Origin: G965213525 sp965213525 | GTDB taxonomy: Bacteria; Actinomycetota; Acidimicrobiia; Acidimicrobiales; Poriferisodalaceae | DNA: 64,000 bases | Assembly: GCA_965213525.1 (NCBI GenBank) | Contig: OZ243889.1 | Coordinates: 3,224,001-3,288,000, forward strand | Direction of reading: 5' to 3' | In this document: positions 27,901-36,504 of the stretch, piece after piece | Layout: every line of letters begins with the position of its first letter | Numbering within the stretch: position 1 is the first letter of the stretch | The notes under the pieces: model-generated | Database searches by the model: none | What the model saw: only the letters and a program-made list of their open reading frames with translations | Told to the model about the DNA's origin: nothing | Position numbers and translations under genes: made by a program

Positions 27901-29651
27901 TCGGGGCCCTGTTCCGACTGTGGCGCCTGTGCGAACCCGAACGCCCCCGTCTGGTGGCCGGGTTCGCCGTGGCGGCGGTGGCGTCGCTGCTGGGGGCGGT
28001 GCCGGTGGTGCTGCTCGCCGTGGTGGTCGACCGACTCGTCGCCGAGCGGGTCGACGACGGGCTCGTCGTCGGCGTGGCGCTCATCGCCGTGGCGTCGATG
28101 GTCGCCCGGTTCCTGCTGGCCTGGCGGGCCCACGCCTTGTTGTGGGTGCTCGCCTACCGTGTGGCCGAGCGACTGCGCAACGAGCTGTGTGATCGGGTGC
28201 TCGCCGAACCGCCAGCCCGGTCCGCCGGCCCCAGCCGGGCCGAGACGCTCACGGTGCTCACCGCCGACGCCGGCAAGATCGCCGGCTTCTTGGCCTGGGA
28301 GCTGCCGACGCTCGTCGGCGCCCTCCTCGGGCCCCTGGTCGTGCTGGTGGCGATGGCTTGGTTCGACCCGGTGTTGGCGCTGCTGGCGGCCGTCATGCTG
28401 GCGTTCGCCGTGCCCACCATCCGCTTCGCCCTGGGCCGCATCGAGGAGGTGATGGACCGGCGCCGTCGGGCCGAGGCGGCCAGCACCGCCGGGCTGCTCG
28501 AGTACGTGCGCGGCATCGAGGTCATCCGCGCCCTCGGACGTGGCGGCCAGCGCCAGCGCGTCCTCGCCGACGCCCTGGCCGAGGTGCGAGACGCCGACGT
28601 CGACAGCGTCGTGCGCATCACACCGGCGTACTCGGCGTTCAACGCCCTCATCGACGCCGGGTTCGCCGTGGTCGTGGCCGTGGTGGCCTGGCGGGTCGCC
28701 CAGGGGGCGCCCGACGGAGACGGCGGCGTCGCCGCCCTCGCTGCTCCACTGGTGCTGGCCACCGCCCTGTACCGGCCCATGATCGACGTCGGCCACCGGG
28801 CGCTGCACCTGCCCGAGCTGGCGACCGCCACCCGCCACCTCGTCGAGCGCTTCGCCGAGCCCCTCCCGCCGCCCCGTCTCGCTGTGGCGCTGCCCGAGCG
28901 CATCGGCGTGCAGCTCGACCGGGTGTCGTGCCGCTACCCGGGCCGCGACCACCTCGTGCTCGAGGACCTCAGCCTCGAGGTCCGCCCGGGCACCATGACC
29001 GCCCTGGTCGGTCCGTCGGGGGCGGGCAAGTCGACGGTCCTGCGCCTCGTCGCCGGCCTGCTCGACGCCGAGGAGGGCTCGGTGCGCCTCGGCGGCGTCG
29101 ACCTCGCCGACATGGCGCCCGCCCAATCGGCCTCGCTGGTCACCGCGGTGTTCCAAGACGTGGGCGTTCTACGGGGCACCGTCGGCGAGGCGATCGGTAC
29201 TGCGGATGCGTCCGCCGGCCCCGTCGAGATCGCCGCCGCGGCGCGGGCGGCGCGCATCCACGACCGCATCGTCGCCCTCCCCGCCGGCTACGACACCCCC
29301 CTCGGCGAGGCGGGACGAGGGCTGTCAGGCGGTGAGCGCCAGCGGGTGGCCATCGCCCGGGCGCTGTTGAAGGACGCGCCGATCGTGCTCCTCGACGAGG
29401 CCTCCTCCGCGCTCGACCCCATCAACGAGCGCCTGGTGCGCGAGGCCCTGGCCGAGCTGGTCGCCGAGCGGGCCGTGCTCGTCGTGGCGCACCGCCTCGA
29501 GACGATCCGCAGCGCCGACCACATCGTGGTCCTCGTGGACGGGCGCATCGCCGAGGCCGGTGTCCACGACGAGCTCGTCGACGCCGGGGGGGTCTACGCC
29601 CGGTCGTGGCGGGCTCGCCAGCGGGCCGCCGAGTGGCGCCTGGTCGGTTGA
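27897..29651 (+). CDS. ABC exporter-fold transporter, second half of a heterodimer (YbtQ/IrtB-like)
   Basis: A 584-residue half-transporter with six membrane helices and an ATPase carrying GPSGAGKST, LSGGERQR and IVLLDEASSALDP. The segment AGLLEYVRGIEVIRALGR in the membrane domain resembles the conserved loop of YbtQ/IrtB-type subunits. GTG start overlaps the partner stop by four bases (GTGA). It would pair with the upstream half-transporter; which of the two sites hydrolyses ATP cannot be told here. Last gene of the operon, ending seven bases before the converging MFS gene. Confidence 0.88.
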   Translation: MIGALFRLWRLCEPERPRLVAGFAVAAVASLLGAVPVVLLAVVVDRLVAERVDDGLVVGVALIAVASMVARFLLAWRAHALLWVLAYRVAERLRNELCDRVLAEPPARSAGPSRAETLTVLTADAGKIAGFLAWELPTLVGALLGPLVVLVAMAWFDPVLALLAAVMLAFAVPTIRFALGRIEEVMDRRRRAEAASTAGLLEYVRGIEVIRALGRGGQRQRVLADALAEVRDADVDSVVRITPAYSAFNALIDAGFAVVVAVVAWRVAQGAPDGDGGVAALAAPLVLATALYRPMIDVGHRALHLPELATATRHLVERFAEPLPPPRLAVALPERIGVQLDRVSCRYPGRDHLVLEDLSLEVRPGTMTALVGPSGAGKSTVLRLVAGLLDAEEGSVRLGGVDLADMAPAQSASLVTAVFQDVGVLRGTVGEAIGTADASAGPVEIAAAARAARIHDRIVALPAGYDTPLGEAGRGLSGGERQRVAIARALLKDAPIVLLDEASSALDPINERLVREALAELVAERAVLVVAHRLETIRSADHIVVLVDGRIAEAGVHDELVDAGGVYARSWRARQRAAEWRLVG

Positions 29652-29658
29652 GGCGAGA

Positions 29659-31380
29659 TCACCGCTCATCGGCCGGGCCGGGTAGCGGCCCGACGCCGCC
29701 GGCGGGTTCGATCAGACCGGGGGCGGTGGTGTCGCGGTCCTCGGGGTTGAGGTCCTCCAGCTCGGCGTGGGCGGTCTCGGGGTAGCGCCAGATGACGATC
29801 GCACCGGCCAGCACCGGGGCCACCGCCAGCACCGCCACGGCCGGACCGACTCCTCCGAGCGGGGCGGTGAGCACGCCGGCCAGCAGCAGGCCGGTCACCG
29901 AACCCAACAGGGTGACCACGGTGATCACGCCGTTGGCCGCGCCGCGCAGGCGGGTGGGGAACATCTCGGGCTCGTAGACCTTGAACGCCGGGATCGCCGC
30001 CGCGCCGAGGATCGTCCCCGCCAGCGCCCACGCCCACAGCGCCCACCCCTCGGAGAGGAAGAACGCCGCGGTGGCCACCGCTGAGGTGGCCAGGAAGAAC
30101 GCGGCCACGCCCCTGCGGCCGCGGCGGTCGGCGAGCTGGCCGCCAAGGACGATGCCGAGGCCCCCGGGGGCGGAGGTGATGAGGATGAACGCCGAGATCG
30201 ACGTCGCCGAGAAGCCGCGCTCCTCGTCGAGGAAGCGGTTGCGGAACTGGGCGGCCGGAGCGACCAGCGTGTTAAGCAGGTACCCGGTCGCCGCCAGCAG
30301 GGCGAGCCGTCCGGCGTAGCGGCGCAGTGACGGTGCCGGGCCGGCGTCGTGCTCGTGGGCTCGGTACCGCCGGCTCTCGGGCAGGTGCACGGCGATGCCT
30401 CGCACGAGCGGCAACGCCAGCAGGGGCAGGACGTACACGAGGCGCCAGCCCGTCTCGCCGAGGTCGGCGAGCGGGAGGGCGGTGACGCACAACCCGGCGC
30501 CGAGCGACGAGGCCATGGCCAACAGGCTGAGGGCGTAGGCCCTCGACCCCGCCGGCATCTCCTCGGCGGCCACGATCGGCACGACGATGAACAGGGCGGT
30601 GGCGAAGGCCCGTCCGACCAGCTGCGTCGCGGTCAGCGTCACCAGGTCCGGTGCGAGCGCACCGGTGGCCGAGGCGACGATGCCGAACCCGGCGCTCACC
30701 ACGATCGCCGCCCGCCGCCCCTTGCGGTCGGCAAGGGCGACGACCCCCAAGGCGATGAGGACCCCGGCGCGCACCACCGCCAGCGACGCTCCCTGGGCCG
30801 CCTCGTCGGCCCCGAGCTCGTCGGCGGCGAAGGTCATCGTCTGGCCGATGAGGGTCGAGAGGTACCCGGCCACCACCGAGGCGGCGGCCAGCACCGACAG
30901 GGAACGGGCTGCGACCGGATCGAGACGCTCGGGCGGCGCCCACCAGGGTTGGCGTCGCAGCGGCCGGGGCCGGCGCATGTGGCGCCGTACCGGCCACCAG
31001 AGCAGGGGCCCCCAGTACCGGACGTCGAGTCGCCACTCGGTGCGCTCGGTGACCTCGACGAGCCCGTCGGGACGCTCGACCCGCTCGACCCGGCGCTCGT
31101 AGCGGGCGAAGGGTCCGGCGGCGGCACCGAAGGTGGCCACACCCGAGGTCGTGGGGCGATCGGAGCCCGGGGAGGCTCGCAGGCTGGCCGAGGAGGCCGA
31201 GGAGGCCGAGGAGGCCGAGGTGGCCGAGGTGGCAGAGGTGGCCGAGCTGGCTGAGGTGGCCGAGGACGACGGGCCGGCCGGGGTGTCGAGGCGGCGTTCG
31301 AGGACGAGGTGGTCGCGCTCGACGGTCAGCCCGTCGGCCTCGACGGGCGTGACCGTCGAGCGGACGACGAGGCGGCTCAC
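29659..31380 (-). CDS. MFS transporter with long soluble N-terminal extension
   Basis: A 573-residue protein whose last roughly 420 residues form a twelve-helix major facilitator transporter (VALADRKGRRAAIV, VAAEEMPAGSRAYALS, LGGQLADRRGRRGV, MFPTRLRGAANG motifs, as in the sugar/aromatic-acid porter group). The first roughly 150 residues are unusual: a beta-rich start (LVVRSTVTPVEADGLTVERD), a Ser/Ala/Thr run encoded by 9-bp repeats, and the segment ERTEWRLDVRYWGPLLWWPVRRHMRRP just before the first helix. Such an extension suggests a cytoplasmic regulatory domain. It converges on the ABC cluster; substrate unknown. Start is GTG at 31380. Confidence 0.85.
   Translation of the reverse strand: MSRLVVRSTVTPVEADGLTVERDHLVLERRLDTPAGPSSSATSASSATSATSATSASSASSASSASLRASPGSDRPTTSGVATFGAAAGPFARYERRVERVERPDGLVEVTERTEWRLDVRYWGPLLWWPVRRHMRRPRPLRRQPWWAPPERLDPVAARSLSVLAAASVVAGYLSTLIGQTMTFAADELGADEAAQGASLAVVRAGVLIALGVVALADRKGRRAAIVVSAGFGIVASATGALAPDLVTLTATQLVGRAFATALFIVVPIVAAEEMPAGSRAYALSLLAMASSLGAGLCVTALPLADLGETGWRLVYVLPLLALPLVRGIAVHLPESRRYRAHEHDAGPAPSLRRYAGRLALLAATGYLLNTLVAPAAQFRNRFLDEERGFSATSISAFILITSAPGGLGIVLGGQLADRRGRRGVAAFFLATSAVATAAFFLSEGWALWAWALAGTILGAAAIPAFKVYEPEMFPTRLRGAANGVITVVTLLGSVTGLLLAGVLTAPLGGVGPAVAVLAVAPVLAGAIVIWRYPETAHAELEDLNPEDRDTTAPGLIEPAGGVGPLPGPADER
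31186..31268 (-). repeat. degenerate 9-bp tandem repeat in the MFS N-terminus
   Basis: About nine units of the form GGCCGAGGA/GGCCGAGGT (plus strand), giving a Ser/Ala/Thr run of about 28 residues on the minus strand. Likely a flexible linker. Confidence 0.85.
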
Positions 31381-31430
31381 GGTCCGGGCAGGTGCGGGGC
31401 CCGGCGACCCGGCTGCGCGAGGCTGGCCAG

Positions 31431-32693
31431 GTGAGCTCGATCGTCGTGCGCCCGGCGTCGCCCCTCGAGGGCGAGCTGCCCATCGTGGGCGCCAAGAACT
31501 CGGCGCTGAAGCTGATGGCCGCAGCCTTGCTCGCCCCGGGCAGCCACCGCCTGCGCTCGGTGCCGGCCATCACCGACGTCACGATCATGTGCCGCCTGCT
31601 CGAGGCGATGGGGGCGCGCTGCCGTCTCGCGGGCGGACAGCTCGACATCGACGTGCCGGCGACCGAGGACCTGTCCCCCGAGGCGCCCTATGAGCTGGTC
31701 GAGGCCATGCGGGCATCGATCGTGGTGCTCGGGCCGTTGCTCGCCCGGACGGGGCGGGCCCGGGTGGCGGTGCCGGGCGGGGACGACTTCGGTCACCGGC
31801 CGATCGACCTGCACCTCGCCGGGCTGAGAGCCCTCGGTGCCGAGTTCGACCACGCACACGGCTACATCGAAGCACGAGCCGATCCGCTGACCGGGGCACG
31901 GGTCGTCCTGGAGTACCCGTCGGTGGGGGCCACCGAGAACCTCCTGATGGCGGCGGTGCGGGCCAAGGGCACCACCGTCATCGAGAACGCCGCCCGCGAG
32001 CCCGAGCTGGTCGACCTGGCCACCTTCTGCAACCGCATGGGCGCCCGCATCACCGGGGTGGGGACCTCGACCATGGTGATCGAGGGCGTCGACGAGCTGC
32101 GCCCCGTCGACCACGAGGTCGTGCCCGACCGCGTGCAGGCCGCCACCTACCTGGCGGCGCTGGCGATCGCCGGGGGCGAGCTCACCCTGCTCGGAGCTCG
32201 CCACGACCACATGGACATGCTGATCGACAAGCTCACCAAGATGGGCATGCGGGTGTCCAACGACTCGAACGGGCTGTGGGCCCACTCGCCTCGTCGCCTG
32301 CGCTCGGTCGACGTGGCCACCCTGCCGTACCCGGGTGTGGCCACCGACTACAAGCCGTTCCTCGTGGCGGCCCTGGCGGTGTGCGACGGGGCGGCGATCG
32401 TCACCGAGAACGTGTTCCAGGACGGGCGGTGGCGCTACGTCGGCGAGCTGGTACGGATGGGTGCTGACATCCGCGTCGACGGCCACCACGCCGTGGTGCG
32501 CGGCGTCGAGCGCCTCTCGGGGGCGCCGGTGCGCGCCCATGACATCCGGGCCGGGGCGGCCGTCGTCTGCGCGGCGCTCGCCGCCGACGGCGAGACCGTC
32601 ATCGCCGACGCCCATCACATCGACCGCGGCTACGAGGACCTCGCCGGGGCCCTCGCCTCGGTCGGGGCCGACGTCACCCGACTCGACGCCTGA
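31431..32693 (+). CDS. murA: UDP-N-acetylglucosamine 1-carboxyvinyltransferase MurA
   Basis: MurA (420 residues) transfers enolpyruvate from PEP to UDP-GlcNAc, the first committed step of peptidoglycan synthesis. GAKNSALKLMAAALLA at the start, the active-site loop VPGGDDFGHRPIDLH and the late GANP-like GATENLLMAA segment are conserved. The residue that is Cys115 in E. coli is Asp118 here, as in mycobacteria; this change is known to make MurA insensitive to fosfomycin. The GTG at 31431 (SSIVVRP) was chosen as the start nearest the conserved N-terminus. A strong hairpin follows the stop directly. Confidence 0.95.
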   Translation: MSSIVVRPASPLEGELPIVGAKNSALKLMAAALLAPGSHRLRSVPAITDVTIMCRLLEAMGARCRLAGGQLDIDVPATEDLSPEAPYELVEAMRASIVVLGPLLARTGRARVAVPGGDDFGHRPIDLHLAGLRALGAEFDHAHGYIEARADPLTGARVVLEYPSVGATENLLMAAVRAKGTTVIENAAREPELVDLATFCNRMGARITGVGTSTMVIEGVDELRPVDHEVVPDRVQAATYLAALAIAGGELTLLGARHDHMDMLIDKLTKMGMRVSNDSNGLWAHSPRRLRSVDVATLPYPGVATDYKPFLVAALAVCDGAAIVTENVFQDGRWRYVGELVRMGADIRVDGHHAVVRGVERLSGAPVRAHDIRAGAAVVCAALAADGETVIADAHHIDRGYEDLAGALASVGADVTRLDA

Positions 32694-32720
32694 GGTGCCC
32701 TGCGCCCGGCGCGGGGCACC
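32694..32720 (+). terminator. strong hairpin directly after murA
   Basis: A 12-bp stem (one G-T pair) with a three-base loop begins at the base after the murA stop: GGTGCCCTGCGC, loop CCG, GCGCGGGGCACC. No T-tract follows. It lies between converging murA and a methyltransferase, and could stop transcription from both sides. Confidence 0.8.
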
Positions 32721-32755
32721 CGCAGCGGGCGGTCGAGCGCAGGTGGGGACGGCGA

Positions 32756-33619
32756 TCAGACGCCGGGGGGCCGGGGACGGGCCGTGCGGTGGGCGACCAC
32801 GGTCCACATCGCTTGGTCGACGAGCGCGCCGGCGGCAACGTGGCCGGGTCGGTGGCGCTGGGTGTGGTGGGTGACGGTGGCGTCGGCGAACCCGACGCGA
32901 TCCAGGGCGTGGACCACCGCCCCGCTCGTCATCGCCCACCAGATCACCCACGTCTCGGTGTCGTTGCCTGGCCCGAGGGGGTTGAAGGCCCACACGTTGG
33001 CGTCCGGGTCGGTGTCGGGCAGGTGCAGGGCCTCGGTGACGACGATCGTGTCATCGACCCGTGCGGCGACCTCGGCCAGGGCATCGATCGGTCGCCGCAG
33101 GTGCATGAGCACCGCGGTGACGACGCCGGTGTCGAAGCGTCCGAGATCTGACGGCAGGCCGTAGACGTCGCCGTAGACCGTGGCCGCCGTGGAGTCGAGC
33201 CGACGCCGCACGTACCACCAGGCGTTCTGGAAGCCGGCCATCATGTGCATGTGGTCGCGGCGGATGCGGCGGTCGTCGGTGAGGGTCGGCGAGGGCATCA
33301 GGTCGACGCCCACGTCGTAGCCGGCGTCGACCCCGACGACCTCGCCACCCTGATCCTGCATCCAGAAGGTGAGGCCCCCGCTGGCCGGGCCGATCTCGAG
33401 CACGCGTCGGCCGCTGACATCGTGTCCGCCGAGGTAGTCGGCCTCTCGACCGCGGAGGTCCCACACGCCGGGGTGGTGCTCGCCGTCGGGCAGATCGACG
33501 GCGTGGTAGAAGTCGCAGTCCGCCGGGACGAGGTGGGCCCGCTCGGCGGCGAGCGCGGCCTGGAAGCCGGGGTCGAGCTGACCCAGGTAGCCGTGCGGTG
33601 CGACGTCGGGCCACGGCAT
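32756..33619 (-). CDS. class I SAM-dependent methyltransferase
   Basis: A 287-residue protein with a Rossmann methyltransferase fold: motif I VLEIGPASGGLTFWM, acidic end of the second strand GEVVGVDAGYDVG, and FDTGVVTAVLMHLRRPIDAL for the post-motif region. The N-terminal MPWPDVAPHGYLGQLDPGFQ and the DFYHAVDLPDGEHHPGVWDLRG segment resemble methyltransferases associated with sugar or cell-envelope modification (class I, DUF1698-like), but the substrate cannot be named. ATG 33619 chosen; GTG 33658 would add 13 polar residues. Convergent with murA. Confidence 0.8.
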   Translation of the reverse strand: MPWPDVAPHGYLGQLDPGFQAALAAERAHLVPADCDFYHAVDLPDGEHHPGVWDLRGREADYLGGHDVSGRRVLEIGPASGGLTFWMQDQGGEVVGVDAGYDVGVDLMPSPTLTDDRRIRRDHMHMMAGFQNAWWYVRRRLDSTAATVYGDVYGLPSDLGRFDTGVVTAVLMHLRRPIDALAEVAARVDDTIVVTEALHLPDTDPDANVWAFNPLGPGNDTETWVIWWAMTSGAVVHALDRVGFADATVTHHTQRHRPGHVAAGALVDQAMWTVVAHRTARPRPPGV

Positions 33620-33819
33620 CCACCGGTCGCCGGCGCGCGACGGTGGCGGTGACGTCACCGGGGGATGCGGGACGGACCCCGACGCTGGGGGCGATGCGGT
33701 CTCACCGTGTCCCGAGCGGGTGCCCGGGCGGCCTCGGGCGACACGTCGGAGTCCGCCCACGAGCCCACGGCCCCGGCGCACCGATGTGTGAAGCCCCCCG
33801 AGGCGAGCGCCCACGGGCC

Positions 33820-34080
33820 TCACCCGCGGTGCTCCATCTGGGCCTCGCCGTCTGTGGCGGCGTCGGGGTGGGCCCCGGGACGGGCGGGGCGGCCCGGGAC
33901 CGGCTGCTCGGCCAGCGAACGGCGGTGGGCGACGAGCAGCAACCCCGCCACCAGGGCGAGAGGCACCGCACCGGTGACGATCTCGTGGAGGTGGTTGCCG
34001 TGGGCGACCACGACGGCGCCGACGTGGCCCGACGGCGCAGCGCCCACGGCGTCGGCGAGCAGCGACCATCTCAGCAGCAC
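33820..34080 (-). CDS. possible small membrane protein
   Basis: An 86-codon ORF in a region of about 540 bp without another candidate. The product has one hydrophobic helix (EIVTGAVPLALVAGLLLVAH) after a His-containing stretch (AHGNHLHE) and a polar, Pro/Ala-rich tail. Start could be GTG 34080 or an upstream TTG. It has no recognisable family and may be a chance ORF in GC-rich DNA. Confidence 0.3.
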   Translation of the reverse strand: MLLRWSLLADAVGAAPSGHVGAVVVAHGNHLHEIVTGAVPLALVAGLLLVAHRRSLAEQPVPGRPARPGAHPDAATDGEAQMEHRG

Positions 34081-34188
34081 AGGCTCAGTCAACCAGGCCG
34101 CCGTCGGGGGCCCACCGTCATCGCCTGCGGCGGGTCCGAGCTCGACCGGTCGGCGCCGGGTAGGTCTCGCCGCCGACGCCGACGTGCG

Positions 34189-34200
34189 CGACGATCGTCG
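34189..34200. promoter_or_regulatory. 12-bp perfect palindrome before the MeaB-type gene
   Basis: CGACGATCGTCG ends three bases before the GTG at 34204. It could be an operator or just a GC-rich palindrome; no ribosome binding site is evident. Confidence 0.3.
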
Positions 34201-34203
34201 GTC

Positions 34204-35178
34204 GTGGCCCTCAGCCGAGACCCCGACGTGCTCCTCCGTGCCGCCCGAGACGGGGACCGCCGGGCCCTCGGACGGGTGCTGTCGGTGGTCGAGCGGGGAG
34301 GGTCTGACGCCCGCGCCGTCGGGCGCGCCGCCCACGCCGTCGGCGCGGAGCCCGCCTTCTCGGTGGGCATCACCGGGTCGCCCGGAGCGGGCAAGTCCAC
34401 GCTGACCAACGCCCTCGTCGGGCTGCGCCGCCAGACGGTGGACCGGGTGGCCGTGCTCGCCGTCGACCCGTCCTCGCCCTTCAGCGGGGGGGCGATCCTC
34501 GGTGACCGGGTGCGCATGCAGTCTCACGCCACCGACGAGGGGGTGCTGATCCGTTCGATGGCCACCCGGGGGCACCTCGGGGGGCTGTCGCTCGCCACGC
34601 CACAGGTCATCCGCTGCCTCGAGGCGGCGGGGTGGCCCGAGGTGGTGATCGAGACCGTCGGCGTCGGCCAGATCGAGGTCGACATCGCCGGCGCGGCCGA
34701 CTCCACGGTGGTGGTCGTCAACCCGGGGTGGGGTGACGCCGTCCAGGCGAACAAGGCGGGCCTGTTGGAGATCGCCGACGTGTTCGTCATCAACAAGGCC
34801 GACCGTCGAGGCGCCGACGACGCCCAGCGCGACCTCACCCAGATGCTCGAGCTCGGCGCCGCCCGGGACTGGGATCCGCCGATCGTCCAGACGGTGGCCA
34901 CCGACGGCACCGGCATCGACGCCCTCGGCGACGCGCTCGACCGGCACCGCCACCACCTCGAGCGCACGGGCACCCTGGCGTCCCGGCGTCGGGAGCGTCG
35001 CCGGGAGGAGCTGAGGGAGATCGTGCGCGCCCGTCTCGAGCGGCGCATCGTCGACGCCCTCGGCACCGAGGAGGGCCAGGCCATCGAGGCCGAGCTCGAG
35101 GACCGCTCGGTCGACCCGTACGACGCGGCGGACCGCCTGCTCGCCCGGGCCGACCTGCCCGCGGCCGAACCGGTCTGA
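34204..35178 (+). CDS. meaB: MeaB/ArgK-family P-loop GTPase (methylmalonyl-CoA mutase-associated)
   Basis: A 324-residue G3E GTPase. Walker A GSPGAGKSTLTNAL, the switch region VDPSSPFSGGAILGDRVRM, the Walker B region ETVGVGQIEVDIAGAAD and the guanine-specificity motif NKAD are as in MeaB/ArgK. These proteins load and protect the B12 cofactor of methylmalonyl-CoA mutase or related acyl-CoA mutases. The C-terminal helices (RRRERRREELREIVRARLE) match the dimerisation arm. No mutase gene is in this window. The GTG at 34204 gives the normal family length. Confidence 0.9.
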   Translation: MALSRDPDVLLRAARDGDRRALGRVLSVVERGGSDARAVGRAAHAVGAEPAFSVGITGSPGAGKSTLTNALVGLRRQTVDRVAVLAVDPSSPFSGGAILGDRVRMQSHATDEGVLIRSMATRGHLGGLSLATPQVIRCLEAAGWPEVVIETVGVGQIEVDIAGAADSTVVVVNPGWGDAVQANKAGLLEIADVFVINKADRRGADDAQRDLTQMLELGAARDWDPPIVQTVATDGTGIDALGDALDRHRHHLERTGTLASRRRERRREELREIVRARLERRIVDALGTEEGQAIEAELEDRSVDPYDAADRLLARADLPAAEPV

Positions 35179-35180
35179 GC

Positions 35181-35627
35181 TCAGCGCGCCGCGGACCTCT
35201 CGATCGTGGCCTTCAGGGTGGCGAGGTTGCGGCGCCAGACCCAGGTGAAGATCGGCCGGGCGACCCGTTGACCGATCCGTCCGCCGAACCACCACGGGAA
35301 CCTGAGGTCCTCTGACCAACAGAAGCGGGTGCCGCCGCCCTCGGGGGAGAGCGTGAAGCGGCCGAGGCCGGTGACGGCACCGGTGTGGCGCACACCCATG
35401 ACCTCGCCGTCGACCCACTCGGTGATCTCCAGCCTGTCGACCGTCGCCAGCGGGCCGAACCGTGTCAGCGTGTCGAAGGTCGTACCGACCCCGGCCCGCT
35501 GATCGGTGCAGAACGTGATCTGCACGGCGTCGGCCATCCAGTGCACGTGCCGGTCGATGTGGCGCACCTCGTCCCACACGACCCGGGGCGGGGCGTCGAT
35601 CACGGTCTGGACGACGACGTCGCTCAC
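35181..35627 (-). CDS. SRPBCC family protein (polyketide cyclase/dehydrase-like)
   Basis: A 148-residue START/Bet v1-like fold protein: VVQTVIDAPPRVVWDEVRHIDRHVHWMADA is the typical opening, followed by strands such as EITEWVDGEVMGVRHTGAV and GGGTRFCWSEDLRFPWW, and the long C-terminal helix. These cavities bind lipids or hydrophobic ligands; no specific ligand can be inferred. GTG 35627 gives the family start; the open frame further upstream is Arg/Pro-rich. It is convergent with meaB and three bases from it. Confidence 0.8.
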   Translation of the reverse strand: MSDVVVQTVIDAPPRVVWDEVRHIDRHVHWMADAVQITFCTDQRAGVGTTFDTLTRFGPLATVDRLEITEWVDGEVMGVRHTGAVTGLGRFTLSPEGGGTRFCWSEDLRFPWWFGGRIGQRVARPIFTWVWRRNLATLKATIERSAAR

Positions 35628-35701
35628 GACGTCGAGTGTGGGCGCTGGTCCCGCCGGCGACAACGCCCGCCACGGCCCGGTGCCGCCGGCCCGGCGTGGG
35701 A

Positions 35702-36442
35702 TCAACCGACGGGTCGGCGGTAGCGCACGACCTGGTGGGCGCCGTCGGGATCGAAGGCGCCGCTGCGCCAGTCGGCGTGTCGGGCCTCCACGACCAGGCC
35801 GACCTCGGCGGCGGCGGCGTCGAGCTGGGCGGGGGTGAGGTAGCGGATCGACCACGGCCGCAGGCGCACGCCCGCGGTGGTGAGCTCGACCATCTGACCG
35901 TCGACGCGCTGGGCGCGCTCATCTCGTCGACTCACGGTCAACACCACCCGGTCTGCCTCGATCGTGCGGACCGTGACCCCTGAGGTGGCATCGTCAGGCC
36001 CCTCGGTGGGCACGAAGGTCTCGAGCACCAGGCGGCCGCCGGGGCGCAGCACGTCGTGCGCCATCGCCAGGCAACGCCGCTGGTCGGTGGCCTCGGTGAG
36101 GTTGAAGAACGTGTTGTAGGTGGCCAGCACGACGTCGAAGGGCCCCGGTGGCAGACGCCTGGCCATGTCGCCCAGCTCGACTCGCACGGCGTCAGACCCA
36201 GGCTTGGCGCGCAACCGCTCGAGCATCGCCGCCGAGGCGTCGACCCCGACGACGGACAGGCCCCGCTCGGCGAGGGGCAGCGCCACCCGTCCGGTGCCGA
36301 CCCCGAGCTCGAGCACCGAGCCCCCCGTGGCCAGCTCGGCGACCGTGTCGACGGTGCCACCCACGTCGGTGACCTCGGGGTACCAGTCGTCGTAGACGTC
36401 GGCGAAGGCGTCGCCGTAGCTGGACGAGTCGTAGCCCTTCAC
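35702..36442 (-). CDS. class I SAM-dependent methyltransferase
   Basis: A 246-residue small-molecule methyltransferase. YDSSSYGDAFADVYDDWYPE is the family start, motif I is LELGVGTGRVALPLAERG, motif II region GVDASAAMLERLRA, then FDVVLATYNTFFNL and the post-motif VLRPGGRLVLETFVP. This resembles the UbiE/Tam-like group; substrate unknown. The GTG at 36442 gives the conserved N-terminus. It is divergent from the lipoprotein gene and lies 74 bp from the SRPBCC gene on the same strand. Confidence 0.85.
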   Translation of the reverse strand: MKGYDSSSYGDAFADVYDDWYPEVTDVGGTVDTVAELATGGSVLELGVGTGRVALPLAERGLSVVGVDASAAMLERLRAKPGSDAVRVELGDMARRLPPGPFDVVLATYNTFFNLTEATDQRRCLAMAHDVLRPGGRLVLETFVPTEGPDDATSGVTVRTIEADRVVLTVSRRDERAQRVDGQMVELTTAGVRLRPWSIRYLTPAQLDAAAAEVGLVVEARHADWRSGAFDPDGAHQVVRYRRPVG

Positions 36443-36491
36443 GACCGAGATGTTCGCACTGTGGCGAGGTCCGGGGGGCGGGGTGCCTGCC

Positions 36492-36497
36492 TACCCT
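36492..36497 (+). promoter_or_regulatory. -10 box (TACCCT) of the lipoprotein gene
   Basis: TACCCT ends seven bases before the GTG at 36505; putative leaderless transcript. Confidence 0.5.
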
Positions 36498-36504
36498 GGG
36501 CCCG

